Shown in pieces: positions 41,941 to 50,349 of a stretch of DNA of 64,000 bases. The translations under genes and the position numbers were made by a program. The notes beneath the pieces are model-generated. The model saw nothing but the letters and a program-made list of their open reading frames with translations. It had not been told where the DNA came from and ran no database searches. This DNA comes from G965220075 sp965220075 (lineage in GTDB: Bacteria; Chloroflexota; UBA11872): the NCBI GenBank assembly GCA_965220075.1, contig OZ244806.1, positions 2,294,001 through 2,358,000 on the forward strand, given 5' to 3'. Every line of letters starts with the position of its first letter. Within the stretch, counting starts at the first letter, position 1.

Positions 41941-43026
41941 GTGAACCTCGAAGAAGTCGCGAAGCTCGACCTGACTCCCGAAATCCTGGCCAGGCCCTTG
42001 CCGACGGACCTGCGCGTAGGGTTGGTGGGCGCCGGCCGCGTGGTGCAGAACAGCGTGTTGCCAGCCTACCAAGCGGGCGGATTTATGCCTGTGGCCGCAG
42101 CCGACCCCGACCCCGAAGCACGCGCGGCTGTGAGCACAAGATGGGGCGTGCCGCGGGTATTCGCGGACTACCGCGAGATGCTCGACGAGGTCGAGTTGGA
42201 CGTCGTGGACCTGAACATCATGTGGAACGACGGTCTGTCGGAGACCCGTCTCGCCGTCGTGCGGAGCGCTGCCGAGCGAGGTTTGCACGTGATCATGGCC
42301 AAGCCGCTGGCGGACACCTGGGAGAACTGCCTGGCAATCGTCGAGGCGGCACGGTCCAGCGGAATCAAGCTTGCCGTGGATCAAGACAAGCGCTACGCGC
42401 CGGCCTACCACGGGTGCGGCGTGCTGATCCGGTCAGGCGCCGTTGGCAAGCTGATCTCAGCCTCGTATCACTACTATTCGGCCGTCGGCCGTCAGCACAC
42501 TAACTGGTTTGACGGCGCACACGACAACGCCGTGCACGCCATCGACGTTCTGCGCACGTGGTTCCAGGCCGAACCAACCGAGGTCTTTGCGCACTGGAGC
42601 CGCCGCGTGGACGGCATCGGTTCGGTCTACACGGCGACGCTGATGTTCGACAGCGGAGCGAACGCAACCATTCTCTTCGACTTCGCTACGCGACACCGGC
42701 GCCAGATGGAGTTCGTGGCGGTGGGCGAGACGGCCAGCGTGGACGGCCGCCAGGACGTGGACCTTCCCGGGCCGGCGCGTCTGCGGCATGCGAGCCTGCG
42801 CTACGCGCCCCACCAAACGCGCGCGCTCACACTCGAGCTCCCGCTGACCTACGCAGCCTCGCCTACGACGTTTCTTGCCAGCCGGGCTGATTTCTTCGAG
42901 GCGATAACGCGGGACCGTGAGCCGGCGGTGAGCGGCGAAGACAACCTGAACACCATGCGCGTGCTGTTTGCACTGGAGAGATCAATCCGTGAGAGACAGG
43001 TGGTTCGCCTGGCTACGCAGCCCTAA
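41941..43026 (+). CDS. Gfo/Idh/MocA family NAD(P)-dependent oxidoreductase
   Basis: A 361-residue oxidoreductase. The Rossmann loop is LRVGLVGAGRVVQNSVLPAY, followed by AAADPDPEARAAVSTRWGV and YREMLDEVELDVVDL. The EKP-type motif reads MAKPLADTWENC, with Ala for the usual Glu, and AVDQDKRYAPAYHGCG continues the catalytic strand. The C-terminal beta-sheet domain has NWFDGAHDNAVHAIDVLRTW with the conserved Asp and His. GTG 41941 starts it seven bases after the isomerase stop. It likely oxidises or reduces a polyol or sugar acid with its isomerase neighbour. Confidence 0.88.
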   Translation: MNLEEVAKLDLTPEILARPLPTDLRVGLVGAGRVVQNSVLPAYQAGGFMPVAAADPDPEARAAVSTRWGVPRVFADYREMLDEVELDVVDLNIMWNDGLSETRLAVVRSAAERGLHVIMAKPLADTWENCLAIVEAARSSGIKLAVDQDKRYAPAYHGCGVLIRSGAVGKLISASYHYYSAVGRQHTNWFDGAHDNAVHAIDVLRTWFQAEPTEVFAHWSRRVDGIGSVYTATLMFDSGANATILFDFATRHRRQMEFVAVGETASVDGRQDVDLPGPARLRHASLRYAPHQTRALTLELPLTYAASPTTFLASRADFFEAITRDREPAVSGEDNLNTMRVLFALERSIRERQVVRLATQP

Positions 43027-43060
43027 GGCAGCGAGGAGACACACATGGAGGTGATGCCGC

Positions 43061-43675
43061 GTGTCTGACGTGGAGGTTCGCCGTCTTCCCATCCAGCATC
43101 TCGAGCGCAAGCGCTTCGAGCCGTTCGGCGCGGTCATAGGGCCGGAGACGGCGGACTCACCGAACCTAAACCGGGCGCCGGGCCACCTGGGCTTTCTGTG
43201 GGTGCAAAAGGCTTTGGAGTTTCCCAAGCAGGCCTACATGTGCACCTTGCGCTACTACCAGCGGGGAACGCGCGTTGAGTTTCTGCAAAAGCACCCCGAC
43301 AGCACCGTTACGTTCATCCCGCTGGGCGGCCGCGCGAGCGCGATCGTGGTGGCGCCCGACGACGGACACGACCATCCTGACATCGGCCGCGCCGCCGCGT
43401 TTCTGCTCGACGGATCCAAGGGAGTCGTAATGCACCGCGGCACGTGGATGCGCTACGCGTATCCACTGGGAGAGTTCGCGGACTTCGCGTACGTGACCCA
43501 GCGAGTAGACCCGGCAACCGCGAACACGACGGATGACACCGTCCGAGTCAACCTTGACACACAGTTCGGGTTCGTTTTCGACCTGGTGTTCGAAGTCCCG
43601 CGGGGCCCGTCCTTCGAGCACGGTCCCAGCGGCGCGATTACCGCCGGACCGCCCCGCAATCCTCCCTACGAATAG
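43061..43675 (+). CDS. Ureidoglycolate lyase family protein (AllA-like)
   Basis: AllA-type ureidoglycolate lyases cleave ureidoglycolate to glyoxylate and urea at the end of allantoin breakdown. The 204-residue cupin-like protein shows PFGAVIGPE, LRYYQRGTRVEFLQKHPDST, FIPLGGRASAIVVAPDD, AAAFLLDGSKGVVMHRGTWM and YPLGEFADFAYVTQRVDP, the family pattern, with a His in the KGVVMHRGTW strand. It starts at GTG 43061, 34 bases after the oxidoreductase gene. No allantoinase or allantoicase is in the window, so the natural substrate could be another ureide or acyl compound. Confidence 0.82.
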   Translation: MSDVEVRRLPIQHLERKRFEPFGAVIGPETADSPNLNRAPGHLGFLWVQKALEFPKQAYMCTLRYYQRGTRVEFLQKHPDSTVTFIPLGGRASAIVVAPDDGHDHPDIGRAAAFLLDGSKGVVMHRGTWMRYAYPLGEFADFAYVTQRVDPATANTTDDTVRVNLDTQFGFVFDLVFEVPRGPSFEHGPSGAITAGPPRNPPYE

Positions 43676-43780
43676 CTCACGCGGCGAACAACCGGCAGTG
43701 GGAGCGTCCCGCAGCGCGCGATCGCATGGCAGGATGATGGCCCGATTTCCCGAACCTCGGGTGGAAAGGTTGTCGTATCC

Positions 43781-44626
43781 ATGAAATACGGCGTCAGCTT
43801 CTGGATCTGGGAAGGGCCGTTTCGCACTCGTGAGCACATGTGGTTTCCCGCGCGGGCCAAGGCGCTCGGAGCCGACGCTATTGAGATTCCTTTCGAGGAA
43901 GGTACCGAGATCGACCCCAGCGCCTTGCGCGCGGCGCTGGACGGCGAGGGTCTGGAGTTCTACTCAGGCTCCGCCTGCGGCCCGGGTCCCGGATTCTTCG
44001 ACGCCGACGAGAGTGAGCGGCGGCGCTGCGAGGACTTCTTGAAGGGGCGTCTCGACTTCATGGCTGAAGCCGGGGGCCGCACGTTGATCACGCTGATCGG
44101 CGGTTTGGGCGAAGCGCGCCGCGTACCGCCGCGGGAATATCCAGGCCTCTACGACCGCGCGGCGGACGCCTTTCGACCGGTTGCGGAGCGGGCCGCGGAA
44201 GCCGGAATACAGGTCGCGATCGAAGTCATCAACCGTTACGAATCCAACATGCTTACGAGCACCCGCGAGGCGCTTGACTTTCTCGACCGGCTCGACCACC
44301 CGACAGTGGGAATCCTGCTGGACACCTTCCACATGAACATCGAGGAGACCAGCCCGGCGGAGGCAATTCGACTGTCCGGCGACAGGCTCGTGCATTTGCA
44401 CTGCACCGAGAACGATCGCGGCATCCCCGGTCGAGGGACCGTCGGCTGGAAGGATATCGGCGAAGCTCTGCGCGCCATTCGCTATGCGGGGCCGGCAGTC
44501 ATCGAGGTGATGAACTACGCGACGCCAATCGGCGACGCCGTCAATATCTGGAGTCCCTGGGAGATGCCGCCGGACGAGGGAGCGCGCAGCGGGCTGGCGT
44601 TTCTCAAGGAGACGTTTGCAGGCTAG
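43781..44626 (+). CDS. D-psicose/D-tagatose 3-epimerase-like TIM-barrel protein
   Basis: A 281-residue ketose 3-epimerase/hydroxypyruvate isomerase-like protein. The start MKYGVSFWIWEGPF is typical. The metal ligands are visible as Glu in VAIEVINRYESNML, Asp in VGILLDTFHMNIEE, His in LVHLHCTENDRGIPG and Glu in PAVIEVMNYATP; GRGTVGW matches the epimerase loop. It is the last plus-strand gene of the run starting at 38502, 105 bases after the ureidoglycolate-lyase-like gene. Probably a ketose epimerase in the same sugar or polyol route as the 40908 and 41941 products. Confidence 0.88.
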   Translation: MKYGVSFWIWEGPFRTREHMWFPARAKALGADAIEIPFEEGTEIDPSALRAALDGEGLEFYSGSACGPGPGFFDADESERRRCEDFLKGRLDFMAEAGGRTLITLIGGLGEARRVPPREYPGLYDRAADAFRPVAERAAEAGIQVAIEVINRYESNMLTSTREALDFLDRLDHPTVGILLDTFHMNIEETSPAEAIRLSGDRLVHLHCTENDRGIPGRGTVGWKDIGEALRAIRYAGPAVIEVMNYATPIGDAVNIWSPWEMPPDEGARSGLAFLKETFAG

Positions 44627-44954
44627 AGCTTCCCGGGGCAGCGGACCGGTCTCGACAGGATGAGGCCGCCGCAAGCGGGATGGGTGTGTCCGGCCCACCA
44701 GCTTTTTCTACACTGCGCGCGCCGGTGCATCCGATGGTGATAGCGAGTCGCCGAAGGCTGGCCGACGGCGGTGCCAGCGCAAAGATTCGTGAGAGCGATT
44801 GGGCGTCCAGGCTCGGCTAATTATGTCAAGTGCATCGTCCCTTATGCGCCGAACGGGCCTCGGTAGCCGCAACGACTGAGGCCGGGGGCTTGCGCCCCCG
44901 GCCTCAGACCTGGGTGCGGATTTACACCCGTCCAGGTGTCTCTTGGCCTACCAG
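44627..44954. other. Intergenic region between convergent epimerase and solute-binding genes
   Basis: 328 bases without a credible gene. It holds the strong hairpin at 44876-44907 and otherwise no feature I can support. Confidence 0.6.
44876..44907. terminator. Strong bidirectional terminator hairpin
   Basis: CTGAGGCCGGGGGC, a TTGC loop, then GCCCCCGGCCTCAG: a perfect 14-bp stem. It lies between convergent genes. No T-run follows, as often in GC-rich bacteria, so termination in both directions is inferred from stem strength and position. Confidence 0.65.
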
Positions 44955-46904
44955 CTACCCGAGGTAGGTTCGCTTGTCCCAGCGCGGGTCGAGATAGACC
45001 TGCTCGAGCGGCTCGCGAACCGGCAATGCGTAGTGATGGCGGTAGAACGCACCCTGCATGCGGCGGTGGTAGAGGTTGCGGATAGAACCGGTGTTCACCG
45101 CGCCCGTCACCATCGTCTCCGGAGCGTGCAGGTACCTGGAGATCGCCAGCCACCTCTCTATCAGATCCTCGTTGGTAGTGGCTGCCAGGGCGTTCTCGTA
45201 CATCGCATCCAACTCTGGGATGCAGATGTTCGAGTGGTTGTAGCCGCCACTGTCGAGGAAGGCGCCGCAGCGCAGGCGCAGCCATGAGTCGCCTACGTCC
45301 TGCGTGCCGCCCAGGTTGGCCGTGATCATGTCGTGTCGGCGGTCCCCGTAGATCACGCCTGATATCGCCGTGCGGTCGATGAGCTCGAACTCGACGTTCA
45401 AGCCGATCTGCTTCCAGTAGTCCTGAATGGCCAGCTGCTGCGGGCCCGGCGAGGTCACCATCCACATGATCGTGTCGTTAGCGTCCCAGCCCGACTCCTC
45501 GAGCAGCTGCGTAGCCAACTCCACATCGTAATCGAGGACTCGGAAGGTTCCCGGAGGCGGGTTCTGCAGCAAGGCGACGTGCCCAAAGATGTTGTCGATG
45601 GCCGGTCGCAGCCCGTACTCGAGCTCCTGGTTGATCTGCTCACGGTCGATCGCTCGCACCATCGCCTCAAGCAGCGTGGGCTTGTGGACGTCGGGCCACT
45701 TCTCGGCCCAAACATCCTGGTTGAGGAAGATGTGCGAGCCGAACGGCGAGCGCTGCGGCAGCGGCAGCAGGTGCGGCAGCCCCGATAATCGGCCGAACGC
45801 CTCGGCGCTGCTGGCCCAGTGGGCGTCGATCTCGCCAGCCTCGGAGGCCGCGTCAAGCGAGTCACTGTCGCCGTAGCGCACGATGTAGCGGTCCACCCAG
45901 GGCGCCCCGTACGGGAAGTCCGGGTTTCGCTCCATCTCCGCGAACTGCTGCGACACCCAACGCACGAACTTGAAGGGCCCGCAGCCGAAGGGCTTCAGCC
46001 CCTGCGAGTCGCGCGCGGTCGCCGGGTCCAGGGGCTCCCACACGTGCTTGGCCAGCGGCACGAAGGTCTCCGTGCTCCAGATCGTCCAAAACGGCTCGCG
46101 GCGGCCGTCGGTGATCAGATCGATCGTCATGTCGTCGATCTTCTTGATGCCGCCGGAGTCCTCGATGTTGTCCGTGGGATTCTGGCCCCAGGCCTCAAAC
46201 CCCTTCAGAGGCTTCAGAACCCGTGAGGCTACGGTGATGTCCCACTTCGGATCCGACGCGATGTGGAACGTGAAGATGAAGTCGTCGGCCGTTACCGGCT
46301 TGCCATCGTGGAACTTGAAGCGATCATCCAGAGTGAAGCGGTAGTGCTCAAACCGGCTGATCTCCTCGGTCGACTTGGCAACGCCGTCGGTGAACTCTTC
46401 CTGGAGGTCCGGCAGCTCACCTTTACCCCACGAGCGCCCATAGAAGAGCGACGTGTTGACCGCGAAGTTGACCATCTGCTGGTCGCTTCCGATCGCGGTC
46501 CAGGCGTTGAACTCTTCCTTGTTCACTGTTCCGCCGGGAGACGCGACCAGGTCGCCGCCGCGCACGGGCTGACCGGCCATTACCTCGCGGTCCTCGCGAA
46601 CCACGACGGTGACGACCTTCTCGACCGTCTTGGTGACAGGGACTTCCTTAGTCACGATCCTCTCAACGGTCTTGGTGACCGGGACCTCCTTGGTCACGAT
46701 CTTCTCGACCGTCTTGGTGACCGGGACCTCCTTGGTCACGATCTTCTCGCGCTCGACTACCTGCGTGACGATCTTCTCGACCTCGACGGTTTTCGTCTGG
46801 ACTTCGCCACAGGCCGCAAAGACGGCTGCCAGCGCTCCGCCGACGCCGCCGGTCGCGCCAAGACGCAACATATGGCGGCGTGTCAGGAATCTACTTCTCC
46901 CCAT
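44955..46904 (-). CDS. ABC transporter family 5 (peptide/Ni/Opp-type) solute-binding lipoprotein
   Basis: A 649-residue extracytoplasmic binding protein of the dipeptide/oligopeptide class. The signal is Tat-like (LTRRHMLRLGA) with a lipobox ending AAVFAAC at Cys32, so it is probably exported folded and lipid-anchored. Residues 38-103 are Val/Lys/Glu/Thr-rich repeats, a flexible stalk or coiled coil. The SBP_bac_5 fold follows: RFEHYRFTLDDRFKFHDGKP, VTADDFIFTFHIASDPKWD, GCGPFKFVRWV, AMVRAIDREQINQELEYG and GWDANDTIMWMVTS. GGGGAGGAG lies five bases before ATG 46904, and a good promoter lies at 46982-47010. No transporter permease is adjacent. Confidence 0.92.
   Translation of the reverse strand: MGRSRFLTRRHMLRLGATGGVGGALAAVFAACGEVQTKTVEVEKIVTQVVEREKIVTKEVPVTKTVEKIVTKEVPVTKTVERIVTKEVPVTKTVEKVVTVVVREDREVMAGQPVRGGDLVASPGGTVNKEEFNAWTAIGSDQQMVNFAVNTSLFYGRSWGKGELPDLQEEFTDGVAKSTEEISRFEHYRFTLDDRFKFHDGKPVTADDFIFTFHIASDPKWDITVASRVLKPLKGFEAWGQNPTDNIEDSGGIKKIDDMTIDLITDGRREPFWTIWSTETFVPLAKHVWEPLDPATARDSQGLKPFGCGPFKFVRWVSQQFAEMERNPDFPYGAPWVDRYIVRYGDSDSLDAASEAGEIDAHWASSAEAFGRLSGLPHLLPLPQRSPFGSHIFLNQDVWAEKWPDVHKPTLLEAMVRAIDREQINQELEYGLRPAIDNIFGHVALLQNPPPGTFRVLDYDVELATQLLEESGWDANDTIMWMVTSPGPQQLAIQDYWKQIGLNVEFELIDRTAISGVIYGDRRHDMITANLGGTQDVGDSWLRLRCGAFLDSGGYNHSNICIPELDAMYENALAATTNEDLIERWLAISRYLHAPETMVTGAVNTGSIRNLYHRRMQGAFYRHHYALPVREPLEQVYLDPRWDKRTYLG
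46623..46748. repeat. Three 42-bp tandem repeats in the solute-binding protein stalk
   Basis: Codons for residues 53-94 of the 44955-46904 protein: three in-frame units of 14 residues (EKIVTKEVPVTKTV, with Arg for Lys once). The DNA copies are close to identical, so the array is recent and could vary in copy number. Confidence 0.85.
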
Positions 46905-47423
46905 AACAACTCCTCCCCTTCGCGCGCGACTGCTGTTTAGGCGGGCGGCACTTACCGCCCCAGCCAGCGCGCAGGTCGTTGATATTAGACCGTCATCGTC
47001 GCCTATTCAACAACTCCGCGGGAACTTGGGAGCGGCACGCGCCTGCGGACTGCGAACTCAGAGCGGCGCTCCGATCGCCGCCGCAGGTACCGCTCAGTGA
47101 GTCCGACACGCAACCGCCAAGCCGTCGTCCCAGGATCACGGCCTCGCGAACCACTCTGGTTGGTCAGATTGGCCAGAAGCAGGTCCGGCGAACCGGCGTC
47201 ACTCTCGACTCCTTCAGCCAGCCTGCGCCAACGCGGGTCGGTTACGCAGTCCGGAATTCCCCGCTATCGCCCGACTCCGCGCCTGCTCGGAACGGGGCGG
47301 CCGGCCCCGGCCGCCGCGACCGGAAAGCGCCCGGCTTTGGGGTACATGCCGGAAGCGCGTCTCCAGGGCGGACTCGGAGGGGTACGCTGCACCGGCGTGT
47401 AGCCCAACGTGCAGCGGAGCGCG
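46905..47423. other. Divergent intergenic region
   Basis: 519 bases between the solute-binding gene and the two-domain amidohydrolase gene. Apart from the promoter for the former and its ribosome-binding site I see no gene; open frames here have no motif and no ribosome-binding site. Confidence 0.55.
46982..47010 (-). promoter_or_regulatory. Promoter for the 44955-46904 solute-binding gene
   Basis: On the minus strand TTGAAT (47010-47005), an exact 17-base spacer, and TAATAT (46987-46982), 77 bases before the ATG. Both boxes resemble sigma-70 consensus, with four to five of six bases matching. Confidence 0.6.
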
Positions 47424-48998
47424 ATGTCCGGCGAGCCGTACGAGATTATCGATATCTCGGGTCAGTTCGGCGCCGTCCCCTACTTGGCCCATGTCTCTTC
47501 GCCGGCCGGCTTGGAGCGGCGGGCACGCGAGAACGGCATCGATAGAACTTTTGCGGTGGAGCTGGCCGGCGTATACCACGACTTCGTGGCCGGCAACCGC
47601 GGCGCGCATGCAGCCGCGCGGGCGCACGCCTCCCTGATCCCCGCGGCCACGCTGAATCCACGCCGGTCGGCACAGGCGGCGGCCGAGATACAGCGATGCG
47701 CCAACGCCGATACTCGTCTTTACCGGTTCTTCCCGGACGAGCAGGGGAACTGGTCGCCGCGAGACCCCTGCTTTCGAGAGCTCGCCGAGCTGATCGCCGG
47801 CGCCGACGGCACTCTCATGATCGACACAGGGTCCCAAAGCGGCCTGATGACCGACGTGGTCTCCGTGCTGCGCGGCGTCGACGTGAACCTGATCTTCGGG
47901 AACGTCAGCTACGTGACCGCGAGCGAGTCGATCGCGCTGATGCGCGCCAATCCGCACGTGTACGTGGAAAGCCGGCGCCTCTGCACACCGGACGCCCTGG
48001 AAGTCTATGCGGCGGCGGTCGGCGCCGACCGCGTCCTCTTCGGAACCGGCGGCGCGCCCTTCAACGCGCGCGCGGCGCTCAACCTGGTGTTGCACGCCAA
48101 CCTTCCCGAGGCGGACAAACGCTTGATCCTGGCCGGCAACGCCAAGCGGGTCATTCTGGGCGAGCCGACCAGTGACACGCCCACGCAAGGGCAGGCGCCC
48201 AACCCTTTTGGACGCCCCGTCCGACGCGGAGATGCGCCGCCCATAGTCGACGTTCACTGCCACGACGGGCCCTGGCCGTGGCTCTCTGCCCGATCGCCGC
48301 GAAGCCAAGGCTTGGACTACATCCGTCAGCTCATGCGGAAGTACAACGTCGAGAAGGCCCTGGTCTCTTCCACGCTCGGGATAATGGGCGACTTCCGGGA
48401 GGGAAACCGTACGTTGATCGAAGCCGCGCGCGGGTCAAGCGATGTGTTCGCCTACGTAGTGGTCAATGCGAACGACGTCGCCGGTTCGTGCGCCGAGATG
48501 GATCGCTACTACGGGGAACCAAACGTTCTGGGTGCAAAAGTCCACACACAGACCAGCCGCGTCGAGCTATCCGATCCCCGCATGCATGCGCTGTTCGCCG
48601 AGATCGCGGCCCGCGGCAAACCGGCGGTGAGTCACGTCATGACCGGCTTCACGCCCGGGGACTGGTCGCAGGTGGACGGTATGGCCGAGCTCGCGGCCAG
48701 GTTCCCGGATCTCCCGATGGTGGCTTACCACGCCGGCGGACTGGACTGGCAGCGCATGCTCGACCTGGCGGAGGATCTACCCAACCTCTACTTGGAGTAC
48801 GCGAGCTCCTACCCGCAAGAGAATCCGGTGCGGGAAGCCGTGCTCAGGATCGGGGCGGAGCGCGTGCTGTTCGGTTCGGATATGGACCTGCTCAGCCCCT
48901 CGTTCACGCTGGGCGTCTTCGAGTCGGCGGGGCTGAGCAAAGCTGACATGGAAGCGGTTCTGAATCGCAATGCGAAACGATTGTTCGGTCTCGCCTAG
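47424..48998 (+). CDS. Two-domain amidohydrolase_2 protein with a degenerate first domain
   Basis: A 524-residue fusion of two amidohydrolase_2 barrels. The second (about residue 270 on) has a normal metal site: PPIVDVHCHDGPWPWL with HxH, GKPAVSHVMTGFTPGDW, MVAYHAGGLDW, NLYLEYASSYPQE and RVLFGSDMDLLSPSFTLG. The first (about 5-245) follows the same order, including MIDTGSQSGLMTDV, NLIFGNVSYV and RVLFGTGGAPFNARAAL. Its HxH strand reads IIDISGQFG and its FGSD reads FGTG, so both metal-site landmarks are lost. Each half ends with GNAKR/RNAKR and a Leu-rich turn. ATG 47424 is preferred over GTG 47409. The dead half may bind substrate or mediate dimer contacts. Substrate unknown. Confidence 0.88.
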   Translation: MSGEPYEIIDISGQFGAVPYLAHVSSPAGLERRARENGIDRTFAVELAGVYHDFVAGNRGAHAAARAHASLIPAATLNPRRSAQAAAEIQRCANADTRLYRFFPDEQGNWSPRDPCFRELAELIAGADGTLMIDTGSQSGLMTDVVSVLRGVDVNLIFGNVSYVTASESIALMRANPHVYVESRRLCTPDALEVYAAAVGADRVLFGTGGAPFNARAALNLVLHANLPEADKRLILAGNAKRVILGEPTSDTPTQGQAPNPFGRPVRRGDAPPIVDVHCHDGPWPWLSARSPRSQGLDYIRQLMRKYNVEKALVSSTLGIMGDFREGNRTLIEAARGSSDVFAYVVVNANDVAGSCAEMDRYYGEPNVLGAKVHTQTSRVELSDPRMHALFAEIAARGKPAVSHVMTGFTPGDWSQVDGMAELAARFPDLPMVAYHAGGLDWQRMLDLAEDLPNLYLEYASSYPQENPVREAVLRIGAERVLFGSDMDLLSPSFTLGVFESAGLSKADMEAVLNRNAKRLFGLA

Positions 48999-49028
48999 CC
49001 GCGCCCCCGGCGGCGCGGCGGAGCTCAA

Positions 49029-49061
49029 CGCCTGAAGGCCGGCAATTCGCCGGTTCAGGCG
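49029..49061 (+). terminator. Hairpin between the amidohydrolase and acetyltransferase genes
   Basis: CGCCTGAAGGCCGGC pairs with GCCGGTTCAGGCG around an AATTC loop, with a two-base bulge. It begins 31 bases after the stop and ends 17 bases before the next ATG. With no T-run it may be a terminator, an mRNA-stabilising stem or a translational control element. Confidence 0.4.
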
Positions 49062-49078
49062 GTCACGGAAGGCGCTTG

Positions 49079-50260
49079 ATGGAAGGACCACGGGCATGCC
49101 GACTCTCCGAGTTCGATGAGATCGTCACACTGATCAATCAAGTGTTTCGATCTGGAAGCGATCAGGACGTGCGCACGGACTACCCGCTTATCTTTCATCC
49201 GTCCCGGATGGAGCACATGCGCGTCGTCAAGGTGGACGGAAAGATCGTGTCGCACGTTCCGGTGGGGCCTCGCCAGGTGATCGCCCACGACGATTCGTTC
49301 GTGATGGGAATCATCGGCGGGACGGTTACGCATCCCGACTATCGACGCCAAGGCCACGCCACGCTCTGCCTGCGGGACTGCGTTCGGATCATGGAGGAAA
49401 GCGATTGGCCGGTCTCCGTGCTGTGGACGATCGAGCCGACGTTTCCCTTCTATCAGAACTCCGGCTGGGAAGCCGTTGGCTCGCAGGGCTGGATGTACAC
49501 GCTCGGCCCGCAGGACGCGGCGCTTTTCGATGCGGGGCCGTATGACATCGCTGCATACAACCCCCCGGACGTCCAAAAGCTGGAGGCGATGATGCGCATC
49601 CACGAGGGTGAGCCTCTACGCATCGGTCGCTCGCGGGCCGAGTACGAGGTGCTGTTCAATCTCCACAAGATCGAAACCTTCGCGGCGATGAAGGGCAGCG
49701 AGACCATCGCGTACCTAATGGTGGGACACGGGACGAACAAGCCGGGCCTCATCGAGGGGGGCGGCGATCCCCAGGGACTGGAGGCCTTGGCCGCGCACGT
49801 GCTCAAGGGTTGGGATTGCGACGAGGAGCTTCAGGTGCTGGCGCCCCTGACCGCCTCGGCCCTGGGCGATCTGATGGAGGCTGGAAAACCGCGCCCGCGC
49901 CGCCCGATTGAGGAGGCCAAGGGCGTTGGCTTTCAGATGATGCGCGTGAATGACTTCGGCCTGCTCATGCGCTCCATCCCCGGCTGGCTGGCGCGCAGTG
50001 CGAAAGGTCTGCGCGGTGAGGTTTGCATCGTGTGCGACGAAACACAGGAAGCCGTGACGCTGACGGTGCGCGGCGGCGTAGTTGACGTGTCGAACGAGCG
50101 CCTCGCGGACCCGGTGGTACTGACGCGGCGTCAGCTGACCCAACTCTGTTTCGGATCGCATCCGGCGCTCGAGCCGCTGCCGATGGCCGGCAAGCACGAT
50201 GCACTGCTACGTGCTCTGTTTCCGGTCTATTTCCCCATTTGGGAGCTCGACCACTCGTGA
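49079..50260 (+). CDS. GNAT-family N-acetyltransferase, Eis-like, with SCP2-type C-terminus
   Basis: A 393-residue protein with the three-part layout of Eis-type acetyltransferases. An N-terminal GNAT domain carries the acetyl-CoA site in GGTVTHPDYRRQGHATLCLR (pattern RxxGxA) and LWTIEPTFPFYQNSGWEAVG. A second GNAT-like half follows, and a C-terminal sterol-carrier-like domain contains EVCIVCDETQEAVTLTVRGG and LTRRQLTQLCFG. ATG 49079 follows GGAAGG by six bases; a TTG precedes it directly. The acetyl acceptor is unknown; Eis relatives act on aminoglycosides or protein lysines, but related proteins are diverse. Confidence 0.83.
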   Translation: MEGPRACRLSEFDEIVTLINQVFRSGSDQDVRTDYPLIFHPSRMEHMRVVKVDGKIVSHVPVGPRQVIAHDDSFVMGIIGGTVTHPDYRRQGHATLCLRDCVRIMEESDWPVSVLWTIEPTFPFYQNSGWEAVGSQGWMYTLGPQDAALFDAGPYDIAAYNPPDVQKLEAMMRIHEGEPLRIGRSRAEYEVLFNLHKIETFAAMKGSETIAYLMVGHGTNKPGLIEGGGDPQGLEALAAHVLKGWDCDEELQVLAPLTASALGDLMEAGKPRPRRPIEEAKGVGFQMMRVNDFGLLMRSIPGWLARSAKGLRGEVCIVCDETQEAVTLTVRGGVVDVSNERLADPVVLTRRQLTQLCFGSHPALEPLPMAGKHDALLRALFPVYFPIWELDHS

Positions 50261-50349
50261 TTTGCGGCACGCGCCAATCGCGACGCGTCGGAACAAGGAC
50301 GTGCTGGCTTCACAACAAGGCGGATGCGCAGACGTGACGCGGAGCCCCT

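Noticed and set aside
46623..46748. CRISPR-like short direct repeats
   Set aside because: The 42-bp units are contiguous, in frame and code for the lipoprotein stalk; there are no spacers.
46979..47545. Plus-strand open frame in the divergent region before the amidohydrolase gene
   Set aside because: No ribosome-binding site, no motif, Arg/Pro-rich composition, and it overlaps the true gene in another frame.
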